A DNA stretch of 64,000 bases from Rhizaria sp. SCN 62-66 (GCA_001724265.1 MEDY01000059.1:1-64000); one strand, 5' to 3'; numbered from the stretch's first letter, positions 45,036 to 56,885 are shown. Numbers and translations: made by a program. Notes: generated by a model from the sequence alone, not told the origin.

Positions 45036-45652
45036 GGTTAAAGTACTTGTAAAAAAATCCAAGAGAATGTGCCAAGCAAAAGCGGACAGGATGCCTGACG
45101 GTGTGTATCACGCAAGAGGCTTGTTGATTCGAAGGTCTTGTCAGGGCCCAAGCGGGTCGCACGCCGACACACTCGATCGACACGCCCAGCTTCACGTTCA
45201 GCTTACTTTACTTTGTGATGGCATCTTTCCGATGTTACAATTTTAGCAGTGACTATAAGAATTAATGTTAATTTACATACTTACCCTTTAAATTATACGC
45301 TGTAAGAGCTTGATTCAGCGATAATATTTCGTGCTCTTTCACTTGACCGTCGTGACTTCGTCATCTCCGCATCATGCTGCTCTACAATGCGGTTTTGCCT
45401 TGTATATTAGTAATAATCAGCTGCCTGGTACTGCGTTAGTTCTTTTTGACATGTTGAAACCTACATTCTGCGGACCTTTTTCTTATCACACCACGTATAT
45501 ACCCTTGAAAATGTCTTCCGAACCACAGGCACGCCGAACTACATCTCCGCCTTTCAAACCGTTTCCGTCGCCCGCCAACCAACCCCACCCGTATTTCCCC
45601 GCCTGCCCCCGCTGCCGCTGTCCCGCGCTCTGCGCTCCGTTGCCCGCCCCCG
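45036..45652. promoter_or_regulatory. Divergent promoter region
   Basis: 617 bp between divergent starts of the unknown gene and the ABHD13-like gene. AT-rich in the middle (about 45230-45330) with GC-richer edges. No gene seen. Confidence 0.4.
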
Positions 45653-47810
45653 ATGTCGATCATGAGCTTTGTGGGCCTCGCGGCGGCCTTTTACCTGCTG
45701 AAGCTGCTGTTCCAGTCTCTGTCGTGGTGGGCGATTGCGGGACTGGTGCTGCTCTTTGTGTCCTGGATCGGCATGATGCTCGCGCGCATCGTGGCCAACC
45801 AGGAGGGGCTGCTCTACCAGCCGCACCCACAGGTCCCCGGCTCGGTTATGGGCAAGACACCCGCGGACAACCCGCCGTTCTTCCGCTCCCCGCACGAGCA
45901 CGGGCTGGCCTACGAGGACGTCTCGCTCACCACGGCCGACGGCGAGCGGCTTCACGCCTGGTTCCTGCCCGTCGCGCCGCACGCGTACCCACAGGACCCC
46001 ACCTCGCCACTCCACAACACGCCCGGCGTCGCGCCATCCGTCGCCGTTGCCGCCGCCGCTGCCGCAATCGCCTCGGCTTCGAGTAACGCCAGTTCGAGCG
46101 ACACCGCCGCCGCCGGCAGCGCGGGCGGCGCGGCGGCCAAGGCGCCCGCGTCGCCGTACTCGCGGCACGTGCCGACGGTGCTGTACCTGCATGAGAACGC
46201 GGGCAACATGGGCATGCGCCTCTTCAATCTGCGCCTTCTGCTTACCCGCCTGCACTGCAACGTGCTCATCCTCTCCTACCGCGGCTACGGCGCCTCGTCG
46301 GGCGCGCCCTCGGAGCGCGGGCTCGTCGCCGACGCCGATGCCGCGCTGCGCCACCTGGCGCTCCGTCCCGACATCGACCCCGCGCGCATCTTCCTCTTCG
46401 GGCGCTCACTGGGAGGCGCAGTGGCGATCGCCGCCGCGGCGCGCCACCCGGAGCTCGTGCGCGGCGTCGTCGTCGAGAACTCGTTCGCGAGCATCAACCT
46501 GCTCGTCGACTCGATATTCCCGATCCTGGCGCCCGTCAAGGAGCGCGTGCTGCGGCTCCGCTGGTTCTCGGACCGCCGCGCGCCCGCCATCCGCGCCCCC
46601 GTGTGCTTCGTCGCCGCGCAGCAGGACGAGGTGGTCCCCGCCGCGCACGCTGACCGCCTGCTCGAGGCCGCCACCGGCGCGCCTGCCAGGGTACGTAAAG
46701 CTTCACAACGACATATCGCGCTCCCAGCTCGCAGTGTACATCTGTATGAGTCGTTCTATCTTCTGTATCGCATGTCGCTCACATGTAACTCATTTTTCCT
46801 GCTTCGTTTTTCTATCTTAACTCTTTGTTTGCTTTCGCTTGGCCGCAGATGCACGTGTCGTTTGCGGCGGGCGGGCACACGGACCTGTGGTTCGTTGGCG
46901 GATCCCAGTACCTCGACGCGCTCCGCCACTTCATCTACACCGTCTGCGAGGCCACTCTCCCCGCCCCGCCGCTTTCCGCCTCTGGCAATGAGAACAGCAG
47001 CGAGCCCGGCAACAGCGGCTGGCGCGGCGAGTGGCGGCAGCCGGCGGTGTCGGCGGCTGAGTTCGCCGAGTCGGACGCGGTCGACGCTGCCGTGGCTGCC
47101 GCGACCAAGGGCGCCGACGCGGCGCCCGTGATCCGCTCCTTCCCCGCGCAGTCGCCGGAGGTTCACAAGTTCGACACAATCGTACGTGGCGACCTCTGAT
47201 CGCTCCTTTACTCATCTCAATGACTTACCGTTTTCTTTTGCGAATAACCGATATTTGTGCTCATTATCTTATTTTATTTTTTTGACTCTTTACCTTTGCT
47301 CAGGAGCTGCGCCGCACTCTGTCCATCTTAACCAACAACGGCGCGTCCGCGCCCGAGCCCGGCCCTGCATCGACCCTGACCGCCACCGCGCCCCTCGGCG
47401 ACGGCGACGAGGACGACGGGGACCGCCGAGAGGAGCTCGTCGCGTCCGCCGCCGGCGCCGGCGCCCGCCGCAGCCGCGGCTCCGGCTCCGGCGCTGGCGC
47501 TGGCGCTGGCGCTGGCGGCGAGGTTGTGCGGCGCCGGCCGCCGTCGCCGCCGCTGGCGCCAGCGGAGCCGCACGAGGCGTCGGACTCCGACCTGGAGGAC
47601 GCGAGCTATGCGCCCGAGACGGACGACAGTGATAACGCGCAACACGACGACGACGACGGCGCCGGCGAGGACGGCACCGGCGACGGCGGTCGGCGCAACA
47701 GCAAGAGCAGGGCTGGCGGCAAGAAGAAGCCCTCCAAGGCCAAGGCCGCGGCCGCCGCGGGCGACGACGCCGAGGCCGGAGACGCTGCTGCGGGGCTGCG
47801 CCAGCGGTGA
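45653..47810 (+). CDS. ABHD13: ABHD13/BEM46-like alpha/beta hydrolase, three exons
   Basis: Exons 45653-46690, 46849-47181 and 47304-47810 join in phase 0 (donors GTACGT twice) to 625 aa, stop TGA. Two hydrophobic helices occupy residues about 5-45, consistent with a membrane anchor. The hydrolase fold shows LYLHENAGNMG (oxyanion region), LSYRGYGASSGAPSERGL, the nucleophile elbow FGRSLGG (Ser about 255), ENSFASI, the acid in QQDEVVP and the catalytic His in GGHTDLW, which falls at the start of exon 2. This matches ABHD13/Bem46, membrane-bound serine hydrolases with proposed depalmitoylating activity. A low-complexity insert near 125-165 and an extra 160-residue C-terminal tail, acidic then Lys-rich, are not part of the family. 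The catalytic triad appears complete. Confidence 0.92.
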
Positions 47811-49046
47811 GCGCATGGCGCTGCCAGCGGCGGTCCAAGCGCAGACTGCAAGCGGTGGGAGTGTGGCACTCTCGGCGCATCTGCCGCCGTCGGTGTGACT
47901 CTAGCTGTGACTGCAAATGTAGCTTCGGGGCTGTGCATGTAACAACAGCCTTGGAGGAAGCGACCATCACACCGACATTCGGGTTAGAGCTGCAGCCGAA
48001 ACTACGCAGCACATTTTTCACATTTTTTTAATGAATGGGCCAAGATTTTGTGATAATTATTTTTGTGAATCTTCGTCAAACCATGCAATCTATTACCATG
48101 GTGATGTTATCGGAGAAATAGCAATAATACATGTGCGCTTATAGGTCTCTTCTGTTAGTCTTCATTATTCGTCAGCGAGTGCGTTCGATTGCGATTGGCG
48201 AGTAAGAACGATGCAGATGCAGAGAAATGTGTGATGATTTATGCTTGAAACGAGTTGATATGATGCAATATTAGAGTGCGTGTATTCGTTCATTTGATAC
48301 AGTGCAGCAGCATTAATAGTGAGTAGATTATAGCCCTAATTTAGTGAACAAAATAGTGTGAGGTCGAAGCGTATGAAAGGATATATCTTGGTGATCCTGC
48401 CGTCTTGCTCGCAGTTCGTCGTTGCACTCGCGGGGGTACTATACAGGAGGGGTCGCGGCGAGTCGCGCGTCGCGCGGTGTGTCGTGATGGCAGTGCGAGT
48501 AAGCGCTATGAGTAACGGGTGAGCGGCGTCGCGTCGGCAGAGCAGACGGAGCGAGCGTACTACAACTCTCGCGGCGCTGGCGACATCACATACACATACC
48601 CATACACACCATACACACACCAACAAGCTGGCTCCGTGCGTTGGCCGCACGGCGACATCGACAACAGCAGGTGACTCGGCGCAACTCGGCAGCGAGCCCG
48701 CGCAAAACAGAGGGAAAGTACCAAGGGAGACGACGAGAATGAACGCATGAACAGTGGCAGGAGCGAATCTACAGCAAAGATAGCAAAGCGACGGACAAAC
48801 TATCCAACTGACGATAGTTAAGGCACAGACCAATGAAGGCACAGGTATATAATGACACAGTGACAATACAAAGAGAAGATTGACAGTAATAACATACGAG
48901 ACAAAAGAAGGAAACAAAAGAAAAAGAAGAAGCAATCAAACAAAAGGGATTAGCGAAAAAACGAAAGAAATCTTCGACGCCACGAGGTGACACGCGACGA
49001 GGCGCGACCGACATGATGTCAGCATGCTGCGTACATTGCGCATGCC
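47811..49046. other. Long intergenic region, no gene seen
   Basis: 1.2 kb between convergent 3' ends. Composition is intermediate and AT-rich. The longest frames (48336-48935 and 48769-49050, minus strand) are biased to Leu, Ser, Phe and Cys, as expected from pyrimidine-rich non-coding DNA, and show no family. Part of 48580-48630 is a CATACACA-type simple repeat. Confidence 0.5.
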
Positions 49047-52000
49047 TCAATGTCCGTCACCGCCCTCGCCCATGCGCATCCCCATGCCGCTGGCGCCATT
49101 GCTGTTGGCGTTGAGCGTGGCGGGCCCCAGCCCGAGCGGCGCCATGCCGCCCATGGCGCCCATGCCGGCCATGCCCACGGTCGAGCCCAGAGGGCCGACA
49201 TCCATGCGGCCGTCCAGGGCCCCGAAGGCGCTCGACAGCGGCGCCGCCGAGAGCGCGTCCGAGAGTGGGCCCGCGAGCGGCCCGCCCGCCAGCGCCTCGG
49301 CCAGCGGCACCGTCAGCGGACCTAGCTGGCCCGACGCAGGGACCGCTGCGCCGCTGCCGCCACTGCCGCTGCCGTTGCTGTGGGCGTCGGAGGAGGGCAC
49401 ACCCGCAACGGCGACGGCGACGCCCGCGCCAGCCGGGGTGCTGGCCGACGCGCTGGCGCTGCCGCTGTGGCCGGCTACGGTGCTGTTGTTGCCGCTGCTG
49501 TTAGCCGTGCTGGCGCCGAGCCCGCTGAGCGTGCTCACGTTGGCCGTCGAGGGCGCGCGCGAGAAGCCCGGCACGGAGAGCGGGTTCGACAGCCCCGGGC
49601 AGGTACGCGGGTCGATCGGCACCGGCTCGACCTCACGCGCCCACCACGCGGCCTCGGCGTCGACGCGCGCCTGCACCTCGCGCTCGCTGCCGTCCTGGCC
49701 CTGCTGCTGCAGCTGCGGGCCGTCACCGGCGCCGGCGCCGAAGTCGCGCGCGTCCGACATGGCGCTGCCGCCGCCGCCGCCGCCGGACGACGGCGCGGGC
49801 GCGCTGGCCGCCGACGCCGCCGAGGCTGCGGCCGAGGCCGAGGCTGATGCCGCCGAGGAGGAGGACGCGGTCTCCGGCGTGAGGATGCTGGAGCAGCCGA
49901 GCCCGGGCACGGCGTCGTGGGCGAGCTCGCCAGTGGCGGCGCGCGAGATGGCGCGCGGCAGGCAGAAGCCGATGAAGAAGAGCGGGTGGCCGCCGACCTT
50001 GACCGAGGTGAGCGTGAAGTGCGACACCAGCACCGTTCCGTCGGCCGTCACGCCGCGGCGGTAGCTCTCCCACACGGCGACCTTGCCGTCAAGCATGAGG
50101 CGGAACATGCGCGTGAGGCGCAGTACGTCGTCCGGGTGAGTGCGCTCGAAGATGCTCGTGGCCATCAGCGCCGCCTTGTCCGTCTGCATCGAGCGCGCGA
50201 ACTCGGCGTTGCAGTCGATAAAGGTACCGTCGAGCGCGATGAGGCAGATGGCCGTGTTGGCCAGCAACGGGTGGTGGATCGACACGAGCGCGGGCACACA
50301 CGCCGGCCGCCCCGTCACCAGGCACTTGTGCTCGCGGAACGGGTTCGAGTCGGGCGCGCGCATGCACGGCGGCACGTCGGTCGGCAGCGAGCTGGGCGGC
50401 ATGCACGGCGGCCGCACGAAGCCGCCGCCGCTCTTGACGGCGCCGCCCGCTCCGGCGCTGCTGTCGGCGCTGCCGCTGCTGCAGCCGCCGAAGGAGCTCG
50501 AGCACCCACTGCCGCCGCTGCTGCTGGGGCAGCTGCTGAAGGACGCCGAGGCTGACGCCGACGCCGAGGGCGTGGCGGAGGCTGGCTCCTGCTTGACGAT
50601 GGGGCCGCGCTCGTCGCAGTCGTCGCAGTCGTCGCAGTCCTTGCCCGGCACGCAGCACCCGCCGCCGAAGCCGCCGCCGCTGGAGGTGGGTGCCACGGGC
50701 GAAGCGGCGGCGGCGGCGGCCGCGGCGTTGGCGTTGGCGATGGCGGCCGAGTAGGGCGCGACGGAGACGAGCGGCGCGAGCTGCTGCTGCAGCGCGTTGA
50801 CAACGGCGCGCACCATGGGGTGCGAGGGCACGTCCTGAACGCCGCTCGCGCTCGCTCTCTCACCGCTCGCTCTGTCGCCGTCCGCGGCCGCGGTCGCGCT
50901 CGCGGTCGAGGCCGCGTCCGAGCACGAGTCCGGCTGCGGCGCTGGCTCCGGCTTGGGCACCCTGGCGTCCATGGCCTTAGCGTCGAGCGACTTGGCGGGC
51001 GCGGGCGCGGGGGACGTCTCGGCGCTGTTGTCATGCGTCGCCACGCTGCTCGGCCCACTGCTGCCGCTGCCGTTGCCGCTGCCGTTGATGCCGCCGAGGC
51101 CGCCGGCGGCGCCGTGGGCCGAGAGGGCCGAGGCCGAGGACCGGCCGCCCAGCGAGAGGGCCTCGGACTCGCCGTCGGTCGCGTCGGCGTCCGCCAGCGT
51201 CGTCAGCGTCGTCTGTGTCGTGCTCGGCGTGCTGGTCGCAGGTGCGCGGCCGCCGTCTGCGTCGCCCATCGCTGCGCCAGCGCTGTTGGCGTTGGCGCCG
51301 TAGACGGCGGCCTTGGTAAAGTGGCGCGGCACGCCCGCGGCGTCTGCGCGCGCCCGCAGCAGCGACTCGTACTCAGCGAGCTGGGCCCGCTGCGCCGCAT
51401 TGACGGCGAGCAGCCGCGCCTCCTCGGCCCGGTGCGCGGAGAGCAGCTGTGCCTCGCGCTCCTGCAGCAGCAGCGCTGAGACCACGGTGAAGTCACTGTC
51501 CAGCGGGCCGGCCGCCGACGCCGCGCCGCCGTAGCCGTACTCGCCCTCGTCCTCGCCCTGGCCCTGGCCCGACGGCGGCGGCGCCTGGTACGGCTGCTGC
51601 AGCTGCTGCAGCGGCGCCTGGCCGGGTTGCGGCAGCAGCTGCTGCTGCTGCTGGTCGTATGGCAACAGCTGCTGCTGCTGAGACTGCTGCTGCGGCGGCG
51701 CCTGGTACTGCTGCTGCGGCTGGTAGAGCGCGGGGTGGTGCGCGCGTGCGTGCGGCGAGAGCTCGAGCGCCTGCGCCATGCGCGACTCGACGTGCGCGGC
51801 CGACTGCGCCATGGCCGCGGCAGCGCGCTCGCGCTCGCGGGCCAGCACGCGCTCGCGCTCCTGCGCCGCGTTGTCGATGTACCGGTCGTCGACGTGCGTG
51901 AAGGTGCCCTGGTAGCGGCCCAGCCCCGCGCGCGAGTCGCGGACGACCTCGCCGCCGAAGGCACGGAACCCGCTGCCGCCGTCGTTGTTGTCGCCGTCGC

Positions 52001-54941
52001 CACCGTCGTCGTTGCCGCCGCTCTCGTCGTCGGCGGCAGCGGCGCCCGCGCCGTAGGCGGCGGCGTTGTAGTCGACGGGGCCGCCCATCGCCGAGTCGGC
52101 GGCAGCACCCATGGCGTGGGACGGCAGCGGCGCGCCTGTGACAAGACCATAGCCGCCGCTGCCGCCGCCGTTGCCGTTGTTGTAGTAGTACGCGCGCGGC
52201 AGCACGCCGTGCGGGCCGCCGGGGTTGCCTTGGTACCCGTGGCCAGCGGCCCCGTTGCCGCCGCCGCCGTACATCATCCCGCCGCCGCCGCCGCCGCCGG
52301 CGGAAGGCGCGAGCGAGGGCGCGACCGAGAGCGCGGGCGCGGCGCCGCCGTGGGGGCTTGCCGCGCTGCTGCCACCGCTGCCGGAGCTGCCCGTGCTGCC
52401 GGGGCTCGCGCCGGGGTTTCCAGCGGCGGCGCCAGCGGCGGTGGACGGAGCCGAGGAGGAGTTGCTGCTGAGGAGCTGTTGCTCCCAGGCGAGCTGCTGC
52501 TGGCGCTGCCGCTCGCGCTCCCACTGCAGCTGCGCCTCAGTGCGCGCCTGCTGCTGGCGGAACTCCTCAATGACGCGCTGCTGCTCGGCGACGACGCGCC
52601 GCTGCTCGGCCAGCTGCGCCGCGTGCTGCGCCTGCAGCTGCTGCTGGTATGCTGCGTACTGCTGCTGTTGCTGCTGCTGCTGCTGTTGCTGCTGTTGCTG
52701 CTGGGCCGCGGCCGTCGCGGCGGCGAGCGAGTTGCCCGAGTTGCGCCTGCTGCCGCCCGCGCCCGCTCCGCCGCGGTGCGGGGAGACGCGGCCGCTGGCG
52801 CCGGGGCCCGCGCCGCCTCTGCCGCCGTCGACGCCGGCCAGCCCAACGCCGCCGTGGCCACCGCCGCCGCCGCCGACGCGCATGGCGAGCGCGATCTCGA
52901 GGTCGCGCAGCTTGTCTTTGTAGTGCTGCAGCTGGTTCACGGCGCACAGCAGGATCTGCGCGCGCGTCTTCTTCGAGCACTGCACCTCGTCCGAGAGCTG
53001 CTTGAACTGGTCGCGCAGCCGGCCGCGGCGCCGCGTCTCGCTCTCGCGGTGTCGCTTCTTCTGCTCGCCCTCGTCGCCGCCGGCGCCGTCGTCGCCGCCC
53101 TCTCCGTCGCTGTCACTATCACCGTCGGACATGTTGCTGTTGTTGCCGCTGTTGTTGGCGTTGCTGCCACCGCCCGCCGCCCCGGCGCCCGCGCGCGCGG
53201 ACCAGTGGTTGGCCGCGGCCGAGGCCGAGACCGAGACCGTGGGCGGCGGCGGCGCGGCGGGCAGCCCCATCCGGCCCCCTGAGCCGCCACCGCCACTGCC
53301 ACCGTAGCCAGTGTAGTTGCCGCCGCCGTACATGTAGCCGCCCGGCTGGCCCGGCTGGCCGGCCGTGGCGGCGGCGGCGGCCAGCGCGGCGGCAGCGGCG
53401 GGAAACTGCCCACTAGCGCCGTACCCTGCGCCGCCCTGGGGGCCGCGCGCGCCGCCGAGTTGGCCGACCGGGGAGGACACGGCCGACGACGGCACGCTGC
53501 CGTCGTTCGCCGCTGCGGCGGCCGCTGCGGCGGCGGCGGCGGCCTGCGCGGCGGCGATGGACGCGGCCGAGGGCCGCCCGCGCTTCGGCTTGGGCTTCTC
53601 CAAGACCGCCGCTGCTGCTGCGGCGCCGGGGGCGGGCTGCGAGACGACCGAGACAGAGGGCGCCGCGGCCGCGTAGCCGCCGTAGCCGCCGCCGTACTGC
53701 ATCTGCTGCTGCTGTTGAGAGGCGGAGAGGCGCCGCGCAGTCAGCCGGTTGCTGCTGCCGCTGCTGCCGCTGGAGCCGCTGTCGGTGGCGTCGGCGTCGG
53801 CGTCCGGGCTGAGCCCGCCGCTGCCGCTGCTGCTGCCGTTGCCGGCCATGCCGTTCACACCGTTGCCGTTGAGCGCGGCGGGGTCGGTGTCGGCGACGCT
53901 GTTCTCGCCGCTGCGGCGCCGCGACTGTGAGCGAGAGCGCGCGCGCGCCGCGCCGGGGGCCGCGCCGTTGCCACTACCGTTGCCGCTGCCGGCGCCGTTG
54001 CCGCTGCCGGCGGGGTTGTTGGGGTTGGGAACCATGCCGGGCGCGTAGAGCCCGATGCCGAGCCCGAGCCCGCCGTGTCCGTGGCTGAGGCCCAGGCTCT
54101 CAATGTCGTCCGACTGTGGCGACGCGGCCGTACCGCCGGCGGAGCCCGCGCTGTTCGCGGCCGAGGCCGAGAGGGAAATGGTGGGCGCGGGCGCGCCGCC
54201 GCGGCCGCCAGCGTTGCCATTGGCGCCGCCGCTGTGCACGTAGCCGCCGTAGCCGTTGCCGCCGGCCGGGGCGCCCGCGGCTGCGGAGTTGCCGTTGTAC
54301 GCGTAGCCGCGGTTGGCGCCTGCCTGGGCCGGACCGAACTGCTGGTGCATGTGCATGTGCGGCATCTTGCCGTTGCCGTTGCTGTTGTTGCCGCTGCCCT
54401 GCTGCGAACCGTCAGCGGCGCCGTCGTCGCCGTCGCCGTCGGCGCCGTCCGCGTCTGCGCCGGCGGTGAGGATGGGCAGGTAGAGGTGCGCCGAGGAGCT
54501 GATGAGGTCCACGCGGTCGCGCGGCGACGTCCACTGCTGCAGCGCGTTCAGGTCCGCGATCGGAATGCCCGGCATGAAAGCGCCGTCGGCGGACCGGAAC
54601 GGGTACATGGCCGCCACGAGGTCCTCGTCCGCGCCTGCGCCCGCGCCGGGGCCGGCGGAGGCCGCGGAGGCGGCGTTGGGTCTCCCGGAGAGGCCGTTGA
54701 TGGAGTCGTCACCCATGGCCATCATGAGCAGTGAGTCCGCGGTGTTGGTCAGGCCGCCCGGGCCTGTAGCGCGGGAACCAAAGTAGGGGTCGCCTGACGC
54801 GCCCGGGCCCGCGGGGTTGTAGGCGCCCGCGAGGCCGTTGTGGAGGCCGGTGCTGGGCGCGGGGGCACGAAGGCCGACGTCGTCCGAGTCGCCGAAGGGC
54901 GCGGGGCCGCGCGCAAAAGACGACGACGCGAAGCTCGACAT
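49047..54941 (-). CDS. Very large bHLH and PAS domain transcriptional regulator
   Basis: 1,964 aa in one exon from ATG 54941, stop TGA; the frame is open upstream to 55220, so an earlier start is possible. A basic helix-loop-helix lies at residues about 627-690. Its basic region KRHRESETRRRGRL places His, Glu and Arg at the H5-E9-R13 positions of E-box binders; helix 2 includes ILLCAVNQLQHYKDKL. A PAS domain lies at about 1550-1665 (ICLIALDGTFIDCNAEFARS, FERTHPDDVLRL, then VSHFTLTSVKVGGHPLFFI). It lacks the LOV-type NCRFLQ cysteine, so it is not a flavin photoreceptor by sequence. The remainder is low-complexity Gly, Ser, Ala, Asn and Gln, including a poly-Gln run after the bHLH. A nuclear DNA-binding regulator that dimerises through bHLH and senses or dimerises through PAS is inferred. 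Confidence 0.88.
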   Translation of the reverse strand: MSSFASSSFARGPAPFGDSDDVGLRAPAPSTGLHNGLAGAYNPAGPGASGDPYFGSRATGPGGLTNTADSLLMMAMGDDSINGLSGRPNAASAASAGPGAGAGADEDLVAAMYPFRSADGAFMPGIPIADLNALQQWTSPRDRVDLISSSAHLYLPILTAGADADGADGDGDDGAADGSQQGSGNNSNGNGKMPHMHMHQQFGPAQAGANRGYAYNGNSAAAGAPAGGNGYGGYVHSGGANGNAGGRGGAPAPTISLSASAANSAGSAGGTAASPQSDDIESLGLSHGHGGLGLGIGLYAPGMVPNPNNPAGSGNGAGSGNGSGNGAAPGAARARSRSQSRRRSGENSVADTDPAALNGNGVNGMAGNGSSSGSGGLSPDADADATDSGSSGSSGSSNRLTARRLSASQQQQQMQYGGGYGGYAAAAPSVSVVSQPAPGAAAAAAVLEKPKPKRGRPSAASIAAAQAAAAAAAAAAAANDGSVPSSAVSSPVGQLGGARGPQGGAGYGASGQFPAAAAALAAAAATAGQPGQPGGYMYGGGNYTGYGGSGGGGSGGRMGLPAAPPPPTVSVSASAAANHWSARAGAGAAGGGSNANNSGNNSNMSDGDSDSDGEGGDDGAGGDEGEQKKRHRESETRRRGRLRDQFKQLSDEVQCSKKTRAQILLCAVNQLQHYKDKLRDLEIALAMRVGGGGGGHGGVGLAGVDGGRGGAGPGASGRVSPHRGGAGAGGSRRNSGNSLAAATAAAQQQQQQQQQQQQQQQYAAYQQQLQAQHAAQLAEQRRVVAEQQRVIEEFRQQQARTEAQLQWERERQRQQQLAWEQQLLSSNSSSAPSTAAGAAAGNPGASPGSTGSSGSGGSSAASPHGGAAPALSVAPSLAPSAGGGGGGGMMYGGGGNGAAGHGYQGNPGGPHGVLPRAYYYNNGNGGGSGGYGLVTGAPLPSHAMGAAADSAMGGPVDYNAAAYGAGAAAADDESGGNDDGGDGDNNDGGSGFRAFGGEVVRDSRAGLGRYQGTFTHVDDRYIDNAAQERERVLARERERAAAAMAQSAAHVESRMAQALELSPHARAHHPALYQPQQQYQAPPQQQSQQQQLLPYDQQQQQLLPQPGQAPLQQLQQPYQAPPPSGQGQGEDEGEYGYGGAASAAGPLDSDFTVVSALLLQEREAQLLSAHRAEEARLLAVNAAQRAQLAEYESLLRARADAAGVPRHFTKAAVYGANANSAGAAMGDADGGRAPATSTPSTTQTTLTTLADADATDGESEALSLGGRSSASALSAHGAAGGLGGINGSGNGSGSSGPSSVATHDNSAETSPAPAPAKSLDAKAMDARVPKPEPAPQPDSCSDAASTASATAAADGDRASGERASASGVQDVPSHPMVRAVVNALQQQLAPLVSVAPYSAAIANANAAAAAAAASPVAPTSSGGGFGGGCCVPGKDCDDCDDCDERGPIVKQEPASATPSASASASASFSSCPSSSGGSGCSSSFGGCSSGSADSSAGAGGAVKSGGGFVRPPCMPPSSLPTDVPPCMRAPDSNPFREHKCLVTGRPACVPALVSIHHPLLANTAICLIALDGTFIDCNAEFARSMQTDKAALMATSIFERTHPDDVLRLTRMFRLMLDGKVAVWESYRRGVTADGTVLVSHFTLTSVKVGGHPLFFIGFCLPRAISRAATGELAHDAVPGLGCSSILTPETASSSSAASASASAAASAASAASAPAPSSGGGGGGSAMSDARDFGAGAGDGPQLQQQGQDGSEREVQARVDAEAAWWAREVEPVPIDPRTCPGLSNPLSVPGFSRAPSTANVSTLSGLGASTANSSGNNSTVAGHSGSASASASTPAGAGVAVAVAGVPSSDAHSNGSGSGGSGAAVPASGQLGPLTVPLAEALAGGPLAGPLSDALSAAPLSSAFGALDGRMDVGPLGSTVGMAGMGAMGGMAPLGLGPATLNANSNGASGMGMRMGEGGDGH
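52659..52704 (-). repeat. CAG/CAA tract encoding poly-Gln in the bHLH-PAS protein
   Basis: Fifteen consecutive Gln codons, mainly CAG with interspersed CAA on the minus strand, directly after the bHLH and its Gly/Ala-rich linker. Confidence 0.85.
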
Positions 54942-55713
54942 GACGCGCAAGCGCGAGGAAGGCGAGTGCGGAACGGGGAAGTGGGCTGAAGATGTGGAAA
55001 CGCGCGGGAGGAGCTGCACGAGGGCCAGGGCAGCGGAAGACAGGAGAAGGTTCGGGTGAGCAAGTGGGCAGTGTGAGGACATAGTGGCTTTATCTGCCGA
55101 TGGAAAGGGGCGCGCAACTGCCATGGGACTGAACGCGGGGCATTTCATGGTGTGCAGAAGACTGTGGACGCATCTCGCGTCACGGGGAAGCACACTGACA
55201 GGGCAATGACGGGCAGTCAAAGGTATCTCCTGAGGGAGAGAGAGATCCTGTTACTTGCGAATACCACGTTGTAATTACACGCCCCACAAGTTACAGAAAA
55301 GGATCGAGGATTATACATACAGAAACCCTCAAGAAAACAATGGTCTTATACTTATACCGTCGTATAGGTGCTACTATATCAGTTCTTGGATTCTCCTGAC
55401 AAGGCCAGTAGCCAAGAATGGAGTAGGAGACTGTGAGCATTGGGCCTTATCTTGCACATCAAATATGTTTATACACGTAACGTCATCACACATATAATTG
55501 GGTAATCACTATTTAATTGTCACTAATCTATCATACTTCTTTATTGATTTGACAAAAACCTTTTGTGAAGGTCTGGGAACAGACATTCTCTTCCCACTAG
55601 GCTTGGTCGAAGCATAAGTTGAACGCCTAAGCTCGTCATCAGTCCCTGTCTAGTTTCCCCCGCGCGTCAACAGCGCGTTGTTTCGCGCTACTTTCTGCGC
55701 TATAACACCAAGA
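54942..55713. promoter_or_regulatory. Divergent promoter region
   Basis: 772 bp between divergent starts. The part nearest 54942-55220 is GC-rich and open on the minus strand, so it may be 5'-UTR or an N-terminal extension of the bHLH gene. The rest is AT-rich with no gene seen. Confidence 0.4.
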
Positions 55714-56851
55714 ATGTACCGTCGAGAGGATCCGCAGGTCCCCGCGGCCCCGCGCGAGCTCGCGCCGGCCGCGCGCCCGCCCGCCACACTGGCACCGCCG
55801 ACTACGTACACCCTCAGTGAGATCACAGAGCTCTCCGCGTTCTCGGCTTCAGCGCCTCTGACCGCCGCCGCGGTGCCACCCACGGCCGCCGCGGCTGCTG
55901 CCGGGCCCGCGGGCGCGCTCGCCACGACCACGGCCGCCGCTGCCGCCGCCTTGGCATCTGCCTCTGCCTCTGCCTCCGCGACAGCTGCCTCAGCTTCTGC
56001 GTCTGCCTCAGCTTCTGCGTCTGCCTCAGCTTCTGCGTCTGCTGCTGCATCTGCTGCTGCCACTGCTGCTCATGTTTCTGTCGCAGCTGCTGGTGCTGGT
56101 GCCGATCAGAGATTCAAGCAGCAGTTGCCCCCGCTGCCCGCGCCCCACACATTCCACCACGTAGGCTCCCCGGCCGGCGCCGGCTCACATGGGCACAGGC
56201 TCCACGCTTATGGTCACGGCTACAGTCACGGTCCGAGTCACAGCACTGCTGGCTTTGGGCTGCCTCCGACCGGCGCCGCGCCCAGCGCCGCACCCCCCGT
56301 AGCGACGTGCGCCCTGCCGCCCGCGCTGCCGGTGTCGGCGCCCCTGCCGTACACGTACTCGTCGCCGTCCTTCCTGTCTGAAATCCCGGGCGCCTCTGCT
56401 GTCGCCGACACAGTCGCACTCTCAGGCTCAGGCTCAAGTTCAGACTCAGACTGGCGCGGCACTGCCAATGTGGGCGGCAACGAGGGCACCATGAACAGCG
56501 CAAGGTTTGCGGCGACGGATGACGCGGACGACGCCTCGACCGGGTCCCCAGTGTTCTTGTCCTCGTCGTCGCCGTCAGGTTCGGAGTCGCAGCCCCAGCC
56601 GCAGCTCGTGCCCGCTCTGTCGCCCGGCCCGGCGGCCGCCCCAGTGGCCGCCCCGGCCCCGGTGGCCGCGGTCACGCTGGGCTCGGTCGCGGCCTCGCTG
56701 TCCTCGCTCCGCGCCGCGCACGCCGCCACGGCCACGCTGCACGCGCGCCATCTCGCTTCCCTGCGGCTGACGCTGCTGCACCACCGCGCCGCGCTGGCCG
56801 CCCTGCGCGTGTCGCTGCACGCGGCCTCGACCTCGGTCGCCGCGACCGCCT

Positions 56852-56885
<34 letters not shown>

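Noticed and set aside
48336-48935. Minus-strand ORF rich in Leu, Phe and Cys
   Set aside because: No coding bias, no recognisable family, and composition typical of pyrimidine-rich non-coding DNA.
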